A stretch of 64,000 nucleotides of DNA from Rhodoplanes serenus (lineage in GTDB: Bacteria; Pseudomonadota; Alphaproteobacteria; Rhizobiales; Xanthobacteraceae). Position 1 is the stretch's first letter; every line of letters starts with the position of its first letter. The position numbers were made by a program, and so were the translations under genes. Under the pieces are notes generated by a model. That model had not been told where the DNA came from. It saw only the letters and a program-made list of their open reading frames with translations, and made no database searches. Where the stretch lies: NCBI GenBank assembly GCA_945897515.1, contig CAMDFO010000011.1, positions 1 to 64,000 of the forward strand, given 5' to 3'. Positions 52,659 through 60,968 of this stretch are shown here, piece by piece.

Positions 52659-53621
52659 TCACTTCGCGTCGATCACGCGGCGTACCGCCGGCACCCACTT
52701 GTCGACCTCGGCCTGCATGTACGCCGTGAACTCGGCGGACGACATCGCCTTGGTCTGCACCATTTCCCGCTCGAGAAGCCCGCGCACCTCCGGCTGCTGC
52801 ATCGCAGCGTTGACCTCGCGATTGAGCCGCTCGACGATTGCCGGAGGAAGTTTCGCGGGGCCGGACAGGCCGTACCAGGTGGTGACGACCAGATCGGGAT
52901 AGCCGAGCTCGGTCAGCGTCGGCAGGTCGGGGAACTCCCTCACCCGCTGCGCCGAGGATACCGCGACCGGACGCAGCTTGCCGGAGAGGATGTGCGCCTG
53001 CGTGGTCGAAAGCGTCATGCTGCCGACCTTCACGTGACCCGCAACCAAGTCGAGGATCGCCGCGCCGCCGCCGCGATAGGTGACGTGGCTGAGCTTCACC
53101 TTTTCCTTCGCAGCCAGATATTCCGCGACCATATTGCCGACCGAGCCGATGCTGGGTGAGACGTACTGCACGCCGTCCTTGGTCGCGCGCATCAGCGCCA
53201 TGAGCCCTTTGAAGTCCCTCACCTCCGACGACTCGTGGACCACGAACACGTTCGGCGGCCCGCCGAGATAGGCGATGTGAGTGAAGTCCCGCATCGGATC
53301 GAAACCGGCATTACGATTCATCGCCGGCGCCAGCACGTGGGACGGAATCCCGGAGATGATCAGCGTATGGCCGTCAGGCTCGGCGCGCGCCACCGCCTCG
53401 GTGCCGATCAGTCCACCACCGCCGGTCCGGTTCTCGACAAAGAATTGCTGCCCGAACGCCTTGCTCAGCCGTTCGGCGAACACCCGGCCCAGCAGATCGT
53501 TGGCCCCGCCGGCCGCATAGGCCACGACGACGCGGACCGGCTTGCTCGGCCATTCCTGCGCATGGGCCGGCGATACGACGGCGCCTGCAACAACGATCAG
53601 TCCGGCGAGCAGGCGTTTCAT
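52659..53621 (-). CDS. TctC/Bug family receptor
   Basis: 320 residues, Sec signal ending SPAHAQ. It has WPSKPVRVVVAYAAGGAND, FFVENRTGGGGLIG, PDGHTLI (His in place of Tyr in DGYTL) and HVTYRGGGAAILDL (Thr for Pro). VKVGSMTLSTTQAH lines the second lobe. The start at ATG 53621 follows the RidA stop by five bases with a weak ribosome site, so translation is probably coupled to it. It is the last gene of a cupin-RidA-receptor operon. Confidence 0.94.
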   Translation of the reverse strand: MKRLLAGLIVVAGAVVSPAHAQEWPSKPVRVVVAYAAGGANDLLGRVFAERLSKAFGQQFFVENRTGGGGLIGTEAVARAEPDGHTLIISGIPSHVLAPAMNRNAGFDPMRDFTHIAYLGGPPNVFVVHESSEVRDFKGLMALMRATKDGVQYVSPSIGSVGNMVAEYLAAKEKVKLSHVTYRGGGAAILDLVAGHVKVGSMTLSTTQAHILSGKLRPVAVSSAQRVREFPDLPTLTELGYPDLVVTTWYGLSGPAKLPPAIVERLNREVNAAMQQPEVRGLLEREMVQTKAMSSAEFTAYMQAEVDKWVPAVRRVIDAK

Positions 53622-53626
53622 GGCGC

Positions 53627-54022
53627 TCAATCCAGCACCGCGATGGCGTTGATCTCGATCAGATAGTCCGGCGAGGTCATCTTGGTGATCTCGACCATCG
53701 TCGACGCCGGTGCCGGAGCCTTGAAATACTCGCGCCGCACTTTGTGGATGATGTCGAAGTGCTCCATGTTTCGCACGTAGCAGTCGACCCGGCAGATGTC
53801 GTCCATCGTGCCGCCCGCCTCCTCGACCGCGGCCTTGAGGTTCTCGCAGACTTGGCGGGTCTGCGCCTCGATGTCGCCGATGCCGGCGATCGAGCCGTCG
53901 GCGCGGCGCGAGGTCATGCCGGAAATGAACACCATGCGGCCCCGCGCCTCGACCATGGTGGCGTGCGAGAAGTGGCCGCTCGGCTGGCGCAGCTTCGGCG
54001 ATACGATCTGCTTCTTGGGCAT
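53627..54022 (-). CDS. RidA-family protein
   Basis: 131 residues, the normal single-domain length. It shows GRMVFISGMTSRRADGSIAG, EAQTRQVCENLKAAVEEAGG and DICRVDCYVRNMEHFDIIHK, then PASTMVEITKMTSPDYLIEI, with a Glu-containing C-terminus (IEINAIAVLD). The arginine typical of RidA imine-deaminases (in STR at the end) appears as STMVEI, so the enamine/imine hydrolase activity is uncertain. CAGAGGAACGAC precedes ATG 54022. Encoded 19 bases after the cupin and just before a TctC receptor. Confidence 0.9.
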   Translation of the reverse strand: MPKKQIVSPKLRQPSGHFSHATMVEARGRMVFISGMTSRRADGSIAGIGDIEAQTRQVCENLKAAVEEAGGTMDDICRVDCYVRNMEHFDIIHKVRREYFKAPAPASTMVEITKMTSPDYLIEINAIAVLD

Positions 54023-54041
54023 GTCGTTCCTCTGATTTTCG

Positions 54042-54440
54042 TTAGTGCGCGTCGCGTTCGTCGGTGTACCACGACGGCTTTTCCGGGTAGTGCGGGCCAT
54101 CATAGACTTCGAGCACCACGGTTTCCTCGTGTGCGATCGCTGGGCCGTGCACGTTGCCCTTGGGGTTGCAATAGAAGCTGCCGGCGGTCAGCACCGTTTT
54201 GGTCGCGGTGTATTCGTAGCGGCCCTTCAGACAGAACATGAACTGGTTTGACGCATGGTAATGCGGCTGCGGAATCCCCGAACCCTTGTCGAACTTGATC
54301 AGCGCGATCGAAGCACCGGTTGTATCGTCGCGCCACAGCATCTTTTCCGAAATGCCCCTTAACGACTTCTCGCGCCACGGCATGGCCTCGGCGTCGATTA
54401 GGATTTCGTCCAACGCGGGGGCGCCCTTCGGCAATTGCAT
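54042..54440 (-). CDS. Cupin-domain protein
   Basis: 132 residues, a single cupin. The first motif reads GIPQPHYHASNQFMFCLKGR: two metal histidines, with Gln where the canonical motif has Glu. The second reads GNVHGPAIAHEETVVLEVYD, with the third His. It probably binds a metal and a small acid; relatives include ring-cleaving dioxygenases and acetylacetone-cleaving enzymes. ATG 54440 opens a minus-strand operon with RidA and a receptor. It diverges from the amidase at 54554. Confidence 0.88.
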   Translation of the reverse strand: MQLPKGAPALDEILIDAEAMPWREKSLRGISEKMLWRDDTTGASIALIKFDKGSGIPQPHYHASNQFMFCLKGRYEYTATKTVLTAGSFYCNPKGNVHGPAIAHEETVVLEVYDGPHYPEKPSWYTDERDAH

Positions 54441-54553
54441 CGCTTGCGTCCTTGCTGTCGAATGTCCGGGCCGGGAGAATAGTCCCCTTCCGGCCTATCC
54501 GTCAGCCCTGCCCGTCAGCCCGGCGCGGCCAGTTTCGAGTTCGAGGTCCACCG

Positions 54554-55834
54554 ATCAAACCGCTCAACGAAATAACCGCGACGGAGATCGTGTCCGCGAT
54601 CGAAGGCGGCCGCACGACCTGCGAAGCCGTGGTGCGCTCCTGCCTGGAGCGGGTCGCGGCCCGTGAACCCGACGTGCGGGCCTGGAGCTACATCGATCCC
54701 GCGCAGGCGATCGCGGCGGCGCAGGCGTTCGACCGCGGAGGCAAGCGCGGGCCGCTCGGCGGCGTGCCGTTCGGAGCCAAGGACATCATCGACACCTTCG
54801 ACATGCCGACCGAGTGGGGTACCCCGATCCACAAGGGCCGCCAGCCCGAGCGTGACGCGGCCTGTGTCGCACTCAGCCGCAAGGCGGGAGGTGTGCTGCT
54901 TGGCAAATGCGTCACCACCGAATTCGCCAATCTGCATCCCGGGCCGACGCGCAACCCGCATGACCTCGACCGCAGCCCGGCCGGCTCGTCGAGTGGCTCG
55001 GCAGCGGCGGTTGCGGACTTCATGGTCCCGATCGCGATCGGAACGCAGACCACCGGGTCGACCATCCGTCCAGCTTCGTTCTGCGGCGTGGTTGGCTATC
55101 GCCCGACCTATGGCGAGCATCGGCTGCACGGCGTGATGGAGGCGTCCGGCTCGCTCGACACGCTCGGCATCCTGGCGCGCTCGGTCCCCGACGTTGCGCT
55201 CTATCGTAACGTGCTGCTCGGCATTCCACCCGAGCCGATGATGACGCTCGACCGTCCGCCGCATATCGCACTGTGCCGCAGCCACATCTGGGACCAGTTC
55301 GAGCCCACCACCCGTACGCTGGTCGAGGACGCAGCGTTGCGGCTCGCACGCGCGGGCGCCCGGATCACCGAATTCGAACTGCCAGCGGACTTCGCCCGAT
55401 TGAACGACGCCCATCGCTGGATTTCGAGCTTCGAGTTCGCACGAACGTTCACGTTCGAGATCGAGAACCACTGGGACGAGATCAGCGACACGCTGCGCGG
55501 TGGCCGGCTGCACGACGGCATTGACGGCAGTTTCGAGCGCTACATTGCTTCGAAGGAACTGGCGCAGGAATGCCGCACGCGATTCGACTCGCTATGGGGC
55601 GACGTCGACGCGCTGCTGACCCCGGCGGCATTCGGCGAGGCGACGGTCGGAGACTGGGCGTTCGCCGGCGTTCCCCTGTTCCAGCTTTGGACCATCCTGC
55701 ACGTGCCGCAAATCTCGCTGCCGGTGTTCAAGGGACCGGCCGGCATGCCGATCGGCGCAATGCTGATTGCGAAACGCCACGACGACCGCAAGCTGTTCGC
55801 CTGCGCCCAATGGGCCTATCAAAAACTGATGTAA
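54554..55834 (+). CDS. Amidase signature family enzyme; start codon unresolved
   Basis: About 426 residues. The catalytic Ser-cisSer-Lys set is intact: Lys in PFGAKDIIDT (about residue 75), SPAGSSSGSAAAVA (about 142), and the nucleophile Ser in TTGSTIRPASFCGVVGYRP. It should hydrolyse an amide to acid and ammonia in the cytoplasm. Conserved sequence begins near LNEITATEIVSAIEGG, but no ATG, GTG or TTG lies close before it: the given start is an ATC at 54554 preceded by GAGG. A GTG inside the first helix (at 54590) or a TTG at 54452 are alternatives. The neighbour is an alpha/beta hydrolase 17 bases downstream. Confidence 0.85.
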   Translation: MKPLNEITATEIVSAIEGGRTTCEAVVRSCLERVAAREPDVRAWSYIDPAQAIAAAQAFDRGGKRGPLGGVPFGAKDIIDTFDMPTEWGTPIHKGRQPERDAACVALSRKAGGVLLGKCVTTEFANLHPGPTRNPHDLDRSPAGSSSGSAAAVADFMVPIAIGTQTTGSTIRPASFCGVVGYRPTYGEHRLHGVMEASGSLDTLGILARSVPDVALYRNVLLGIPPEPMMTLDRPPHIALCRSHIWDQFEPTTRTLVEDAALRLARAGARITEFELPADFARLNDAHRWISSFEFARTFTFEIENHWDEISDTLRGGRLHDGIDGSFERYIASKELAQECRTRFDSLWGDVDALLTPAAFGEATVGDWAFAGVPLFQLWTILHVPQISLPVFKGPAGMPIGAMLIAKRHDDRKLFACAQWAYQKLM

Positions 55835-55851
55835 CCAAGGACACGGAAGCG

Positions 55852-57015
55852 ATGACTGAACATACCTTCGCCAACACCTTTCCGGGCAATCTGCGCTGGA
55901 GCAACGCCATGCAGATCGTCAAAGGCATGGTGCCTTATGGCGCGTCGAACATGGCCGAGATCGACAACATCCGGATACGGCTAAACGGGCGCGCCGGTGA
56001 AGCCGATCTGGACAAGGCTTGGAAAGAGGAATGGGCGAAGGAGGCAGACCGCGTCGCCGCCTATGGCGACAAGGCCGACGCCGAGGGCCGCACCATCACC
56101 GCCGGCAATCAATACATGCGGGCGGGCAACTACTATTACAGCGCCGAACGCTTCATCCCGCCGGGCGAAGAGAAGATCGCGATGTATCGCAAGGCGCTGA
56201 GCCGCTACCAGGGAGCGATGATGCGGCTTCATCCCGACATCGAGCGGGTCGAGGTGCCGTACGAGAAGGGGCTGACGCTGCCGGCGTATTTCGTGAAGGG
56301 CAAAGGCGAAGGCAAGCGCCCGACGCTGGTGCTGTACGACGGCATGGACAACGCCAAGGAGATGAGCGTCATCTTCGCCGGCATCGATCTCGCCAAGCGC
56401 GGCATCAACGTGCTCGCAATCGACGGCCCCGGCCAGTCCGAGCCGCTGCGTCTGCGCAACATCCCGAGCCGCTACGACTACGAAGCCTCCGGCATCCCGG
56501 CCTATGACTACGTGGCGTCGCGCCCCGAGGTCGACCCCAAGCGCGTCGCGGTCGGCGGCTACAGCTTCGGCGGCTATCACGGACCGCGCATCTGCGCCTT
56601 CGACAAGCGCTACGCCGCTGGCGTGGCGCTGGGCGCCATGCATTGGCCGATCTACGACTGGGTCGCAGGCAACAAGAAGCTGCTCGCGCAGGACGAACGC
56701 ACCAGCTCGACCTCGATCTTCCAGTTCCGCTGGGTGGTCGGCGCGCCGGACAACGAGACCGCCCTGGAGATCGCCAAGACCTTCGACCTGGAGGGCGTGG
56801 CGCAGAAGGTCGAATGCCCGTTCCTGATCCTGCACGGCGAGAACGACCAGATCGTGCCGATGGAGGCCGCTCATATCCTCTACGAAAAGCTCGGCTCCAA
56901 GAACAAGGAGCTGCGCGTCTTCACCGCCGAGGAAGGTGGCGCCGAGCATTGCCAGGTCGACCACCGCCAGCTTGGCGTGGACTACATCGGGGACTGGCTG
57001 CTGAAGAATATGTAG
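55852..57015 (+). CDS. Alpha/beta hydrolase, FrsA / DHPON-hydrolase type
   Basis: 387 residues with an N-terminal helical domain (about 1-130) and a hydrolase core. The nucleophile Ser is in VGGYSFGGYHG, the Asp in LHGENDQIVP and the His in GGAEHCQVDH. Relatives include 2,6-dihydroxypseudooxynicotine hydrolase, which cleaves C-C bonds, and FrsA-type esterases. ATG 55852 follows CAAGGACACGGAAGCG and lies 17 bases after the amidase stop, so the two are co-transcribed. Together they could degrade an amide with a keto side chain; substrate unknown. Confidence 0.9.
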   Translation: MTEHTFANTFPGNLRWSNAMQIVKGMVPYGASNMAEIDNIRIRLNGRAGEADLDKAWKEEWAKEADRVAAYGDKADAEGRTITAGNQYMRAGNYYYSAERFIPPGEEKIAMYRKALSRYQGAMMRLHPDIERVEVPYEKGLTLPAYFVKGKGEGKRPTLVLYDGMDNAKEMSVIFAGIDLAKRGINVLAIDGPGQSEPLRLRNIPSRYDYEASGIPAYDYVASRPEVDPKRVAVGGYSFGGYHGPRICAFDKRYAAGVALGAMHWPIYDWVAGNKKLLAQDERTSSTSIFQFRWVVGAPDNETALEIAKTFDLEGVAQKVECPFLILHGENDQIVPMEAAHILYEKLGSKNKELRVFTAEEGGAEHCQVDHRQLGVDYIGDWLLKNM

Positions 57016-57020
57016 CCGCG

Positions 57021-57132
57021 CGTGTCCCGGGCGCAGCGCAGCACGAAGTGGTGCGCTGCAGACCCGGGACCCAGCTTTCTTTCCTGCCAACCAACCGGGG
57101 TCCCGGGTCTCGCTTCGCTCGCCGGGACACGA
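57021..57132. repeat. Palindromic intergenic repeat, copy 2 (middle inverted relative to copy 1)
   Basis: CGTGTCCCGGG at the left and CCGGGACACGAG at the right bound arms GACCCGGGACCCAGCTT and ACCGGGGTCCCGGGTCTCG. The middle is the reverse complement of the matching part of the element at 29817-29923 with base changes in the spacer. It separates the alpha/beta hydrolase from a receptor gene. Confidence 0.7.
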
Positions 57133-57190
57133 GGTTCAAACCCGCAGCGAGATGGTACAAAAGGCAAAAGAATTCTTAGGGAGACACGTC

Positions 57191-58174
57191 ATGCGGAACT
57201 GGCTTCGCTCGTCGCTTGCTCTCACCGCGCTGCTCCTCCCATTCGCAGCCGCTCACGCCCAATCCTCCTATCCGGACCGCCCGATCCGCTTGATCGTGGC
57301 GTTCGTGCCGGGCGGCGCCACCGACACATTGGGACGGCAGATCATCAACGATCTGGCGGAGGGGCTCGGCCAGTCGGTGATCATCGAGAACCGGCCCGGC
57401 GCAAACGGCTATCTCGCCTGGAACCACGTCGCCGCCGCCGAGCCGGACGGCTATACGCTGCTGCTGGCCGAGAACGCGCTGGCGATCAGCCAGGCGTTGC
57501 ACAAAAAGGCGACGTCGCCGTTCGATCCGCTGACGCAGTACGTCGGCATCGCCGGGATCGCGACCTCGCCGTCGGTGCTGCTGGTTTCCAACAACGTGCC
57601 GGTCAACTCGGTGGCCGAGCTTGTGGCCTACTCGAAAACCGTCTCGACGAAATTGAACTTCGCCTCCGCCGGCGTCGGCAGCGTCTCGCACCTGATCTTC
57701 GAGGTGTTCAAGGACGGCGTCGGCATGGACGCGATCCACATCCCGTACAAGGGCGGCGGCCAATCGATCAACGACGTGGTCGCCGGCCATGTTCCAATGA
57801 CGCTGAACTCAATCCAGGCGTCGAAAGGATTGGTGGAGACCGGCAAGGTGAAAGGTCTCGGCGTGACCAGCTCCGCGCGCTCGCCCGCGCTACCGAACGT
57901 GCCGACACTGGTCGAGGCCGGCATGCGCCCGCCGCCCATGGACATGCGCTTCTGGTTCGCACTTTTCGCTCCCAAAGGGCTGCCGGAGCCGATCAAGGCG
58001 AAGATCGAAAATGTGGTGTCCACCATGCTGACCAAGCAGAGCCTGCGCGACCGGCTCGCCAGGCTCGACATCTCGCCGGACTTCGTTCCCGGCCCCGCGC
58101 TGCAAACCAAACTCGCCACCGAAATTCAAAGCTGGACACGCTTCATCGACGCCAAAGGGATCAAGCCGCAATAA
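57191..58174 (+). CDS. TctC/Bug family receptor, GGATDT subgroup
   Basis: 327 residues, Sec signal ending AAHAQ. It contains YPDRPIRLIVAFVPGGATDT, VIIENRPGANGYLAW, PDGYTLLLAENALAISQALH and HIPYKGGGQSINDV. The GGATDT and AENAL-ISQAL motifs recur in the next two genes, which define a local subgroup. The C-terminus WTRFIDAKGIKPQ matches WSRFIDAKSIKVQ and WTTFINAKGIKVS of those genes. ATG 57191 is preceded by TTAGGGAGACACGTC. First of the three tandem copies. Confidence 0.95.
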   Translation: MRNWLRSSLALTALLLPFAAAHAQSSYPDRPIRLIVAFVPGGATDTLGRQIINDLAEGLGQSVIIENRPGANGYLAWNHVAAAEPDGYTLLLAENALAISQALHKKATSPFDPLTQYVGIAGIATSPSVLLVSNNVPVNSVAELVAYSKTVSTKLNFASAGVGSVSHLIFEVFKDGVGMDAIHIPYKGGGQSINDVVAGHVPMTLNSIQASKGLVETGKVKGLGVTSSARSPALPNVPTLVEAGMRPPPMDMRFWFALFAPKGLPEPIKAKIENVVSTMLTKQSLRDRLARLDISPDFVPGPALQTKLATEIQSWTRFIDAKGIKPQ

Positions 58175-58219
58175 GCATGATCCCGAAAAGTGGTAACCGA
58201 TTTTCGGATCAGATCATGC
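58175..58219. repeat. Palindromic intergenic repeat
   Basis: GCATGATCCCGAAAA (58175-58189) and TTTTCGGATCAGATCATGC (58201-58219) form a hairpin with a CAG bulge. It follows directly the stop at 58174. A related fragment (GCGTGATCCGGAAAATA) is seen at 60361-60377 after the third receptor. The pattern resembles a common non-coding repeat of Bradyrhizobium-like genomes. Confidence 0.7.
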
Positions 58220-58342
58220 TCGAACAACAGGCCGGCGGAACGGCGAAGTGCCGCATCCACGGGACCTGATGCCTATCGACGGCATCCGCCGCCCGTGGTC
58301 GAATAGGGTTGCCGGTCATGGCCAATCCTTGGGGAACACGTC

Positions 58343-59329
58343 ATGCTCCATCTCGTTCGCTGGTGCTTCGTCGTTCTGACACTGCTGGGCGTCCCGGTCC
58401 TGGCGAAGGCGCAGGGCTCGTATCCCGACAGACCCATCAAGTTCGTGATCGCGTTCCCGCCCGGCGGCGCGACCGACACATTCTTCCGGCTGATCTCGAA
58501 CGACCTTGCGACTGCGCTCGGAGCGTCGATCGTGATCGAAAACAAGGGCGGCGCGGGCGGCTACATCGCCTGGCAGATGGTCGCGGCCTCACCAAACGAC
58601 GGCTACACGGTGCTGGTCGCGGAAAACGCCATCGGCATCAATCAGGCGCTGTACAAGACGCATCCTTCGGGCTTCAACCCGCTGAAGGATTATGACGCCG
58701 TCGGCGCGATGGCGAGCACGCCGCTGGCGTGGAGCGTCGCCAACAACGTTCCCGCCAACACCTGGGCCGAGTTCGTGTCCTGGTCGAAGACGGTGGTCGG
58801 GAAGTTCAACTACGGCCATGCCGGTCCCGGCAGCGTGTCGCACCTTGTACCCGAGGTCATTCTCGATGGCGCCGGCCTGCAAGCCGTCCCCGTGCCTTTC
58901 CGGGGCGGCGGCCCGGCCGCGCAGGCGGTTGCGGGCGGGCACGTCGCCGTGGTCGCGTCGTCGGTGCCGGTCGCCAAGACCCAGATGGAGGGCAAGCTCG
59001 TCAAGAATCTGTTCGTGACAGGCGCCAAACGCTCGCCGGCCATGCCGAGCGTGCCGACACTGAAGGAGCTTGGGGTCCAGGTCGCCGACGTGGACCTCGA
59101 ATTCTGGTGGGGTCTGTTCGTCCCGAAGGGCACGCCGGAGCCGATCCGGGCCAAGCTCGAAAACGCACTGCAAGCCACCATGGCGAACCCGGCCGTGCGC
59201 GAGCGGCTCACCAGGGTCGACACCGATCCGTCGTTCGCACCTGGACCGGCACTGAAGGTCAAGCTTGAGAACGAGATCAAGAACTGGTCGCGGTTCATCG
59301 ACGCCAAAAGCATCAAAGTTCAGCCGTAA
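58343..59329 (+). CDS. TctC/Bug family receptor, GGATDT subgroup
   Basis: 328 residues, Sec signal ending LAKAQ. It has YPDRPIKFVIAFPPGGATDT, VIENKGGAGGYIAW, NDGYTVLVAENAIGINQALY and PVPFRGGGPAAQAV. PF replaces PY in the receptor loop, and the second lobe differs most from its two siblings (VPEVILDGAGLQAVP). GGGGAACACGTC precedes ATG 58343. It lies about 170 bases after the first copy and 44 before the third, so it is mainly linked to the third. Confidence 0.95.
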   Translation: MLHLVRWCFVVLTLLGVPVLAKAQGSYPDRPIKFVIAFPPGGATDTFFRLISNDLATALGASIVIENKGGAGGYIAWQMVAASPNDGYTVLVAENAIGINQALYKTHPSGFNPLKDYDAVGAMASTPLAWSVANNVPANTWAEFVSWSKTVVGKFNYGHAGPGSVSHLVPEVILDGAGLQAVPVPFRGGGPAAQAVAGGHVAVVASSVPVAKTQMEGKLVKNLFVTGAKRSPAMPSVPTLKELGVQVADVDLEFWWGLFVPKGTPEPIRAKLENALQATMANPAVRERLTRVDTDPSFAPGPALKVKLENEIKNWSRFIDAKSIKVQP

Positions 59330-59373
59330 AAGCGCCGCGTGGACGACCAATGCAATCGAGGGGAAGAATTGTG

Positions 59374-60360
59374 ATGCAGCGTTTTATTGGATGGCTTTCG
59401 ATCGCCTGTGCGCTCTTCGTCGTTCCGGCCGCCGCGCAGGCTCAGGGCAGCTACCCGGACCGGCCGGTCCGGCTGATCGTCGCGTTTCCGCCCGGCGGCG
59501 CGACCGACACGTTCATCCGGCAGCTTACCAACGACATCCAGACGGCGCTGGGCCAATCGGTCGTTATCGAGAACCGCGGCGGAGGCGGCGGCTATATCGC
59601 CTGGCAGCAGGTCGCGAATTCGCCGCCGGACGGCTACACGCTGCTGGTGGCGGAGAACGCGCTCGGCATCAGCCAAGCGTTGTACCAGGGACATTCGTCT
59701 GGGTTCGATCCGCGCAAGCAGTACGACGCCATCGCCGGCCTTGCGAACTCGCCGCTGGCGCTCGCGGTCGCCAACAACATCCCCGCTAACACGATGCAGG
59801 AATTCATCGCCCACGCGAAGTCGGTGCCGCAGAAACTGAACTATGCCTCTGCCGGCACCGGCAGCGTCGCGCATCTGACGATGGAGGTCGTTATCGACGG
59901 CGCCGGCATGCCGTTCGTCCACGTGCCCTACAAGGGCGGCGGGCCGGCGATGGCCGACGTCATCGCCGGACATGTCGCCGCCAACATGGCCGGGATCGGC
60001 GTTGCCAAGACCCTGGTGGAAGGCGGCAAGATCAAAACGTTCGCGGTCACCGGCGATGTGCGCTCGCCCGCGTTGCCGAATGTGCCGACGCTCAAGGAAT
60101 CCGGCGTCAAGCACGCCGACGTGGACATGCGCTTCTGGTGGGGCATCTTCGGCCCGAAGGGCATTCCGGAGCCGGTGCGCGCCAAGATCGAGAGGGTGTT
60201 CCAGACCGTGATGACCGACCCCAAGGTGAAGGAGCGTCTTCTCAAGGTCGACAACATCACCGATTTCATTCCCGGCAAGGCGCTGCACGCCAAGCTCGAA
60301 AACGAGATCAAGAACTGGACCACCTTCATCAACGCCAAAGGCATCAAGGTTTCCAACTAG
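59374..60360 (+). CDS. TctC/Bug family receptor, GGATDT subgroup
   Basis: 328 residues, Sec signal ending AAQAQ. It contains YPDRPVRLIVAFPPGGATDT, VVIENRGGGGGYIAW, PDGYTLLVAENALGISQALY and HVPYKGGGPAMADV. The ATG at 59374 is used because GAGGGGAAG has proper spacing to it; a GTG is directly before. The molybdenum hydroxylase genes follow at 60498 after a gap of 137 bases, so the receptor may import the hydroxylase substrate. Confidence 0.95.
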   Translation: MQRFIGWLSIACALFVVPAAAQAQGSYPDRPVRLIVAFPPGGATDTFIRQLTNDIQTALGQSVVIENRGGGGGYIAWQQVANSPPDGYTLLVAENALGISQALYQGHSSGFDPRKQYDAIAGLANSPLALAVANNIPANTMQEFIAHAKSVPQKLNYASAGTGSVAHLTMEVVIDGAGMPFVHVPYKGGGPAMADVIAGHVAANMAGIGVAKTLVEGGKIKTFAVTGDVRSPALPNVPTLKESGVKHADVDMRFWWGIFGPKGIPEPVRAKIERVFQTVMTDPKVKERLLKVDNITDFIPGKALHAKLENEIKNWTTFINAKGIKVSN

Positions 60361-60497
60361 GCGTGATCCGGAAAATACCTGCTCCGGACATGGCCATGCG
60401 GTGACCGGGTATGCAAAAAAAAGATCTACTCCGCCGAACCGTGACGGTCCCGGCGGGGCGCAGCCGCAATGTCAAGGAAAGCGGCACGGAAAATGGA

Positions 60498-60968
60498 ATG
60501 ACTGAGCGATTTTCGTTTGTAGTCAACGGGTACCCGGCCGAAGTCACAGCCGACGGCACGGCCCCCCTCCTCTCGGTGCTGCGCGACGAGTTGAACCTGC
60601 GCGGCAGCCGCTACGGCTGCGGCACCGAGCAGTGCGGCGCTTGCATGGTGCTGATCGACGGCGTGCCGGCCTATTCCTGCACGCGCGATACCGCGTCGGT
60701 TGCGGGACGCCGCGTTACCACGGTCGAAGGTTTGTCCAGCAACGGCGCGCTGAGCCCGTTGCAGCAGGCATTCCTCGACGAGCAGGCCGGCCAGTGCGGC
60801 TACTGCCTCTCCGGCATTCTGGTGTCGGCATCGGCGTTGCTCGCGAAAAATCCCAACCCGAGCCGGGCCGAGATCGTGACCGCGCTCGATCCACATCTCT
60901 GTCGCTGCGGCATGCACAACCGGGTGATCCGTGCGGTGCAGCGCGCGGCGGCAGGAGGTAGCACATGA
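60498..60968 (+). CDS. Molybdenum hydroxylase, two-[2Fe-2S] small subunit
   Basis: 156 residues. The N-terminal plant-type ferredoxin domain holds RYGCGTEQCGACMVLIDGVP then SC, and the C-terminal helical domain holds GQCGYCLSGILVSASALL and PHLCRCGMHNRVIRAV, the second cluster. All eight cysteines are in place. The subunit passes electrons from the molybdopterin site of the 60965 product. GTCAAGGAAAGCG lies before ATG 60498; the ribosome site itself is weak. ATGA overlaps the large subunit, ensuring coupled synthesis. Confidence 0.93.
   Translation: MTERFSFVVNGYPAEVTADGTAPLLSVLRDELNLRGSRYGCGTEQCGACMVLIDGVPAYSCTRDTASVAGRRVTTVEGLSSNGALSPLQQAFLDEQAGQCGYCLSGILVSASALLAKNPNPSRAEIVTALDPHLCRCGMHNRVIRAVQRAAAGGST

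Noticed and set aside
60361..60497. Earlier start (60411) for the iron-sulfur subunit with 29 additional residues
   Set aside because: The extension MQKKDLLRRTVTV is not family-like; the conserved start is MTERFSFVVNGYP at 60498.
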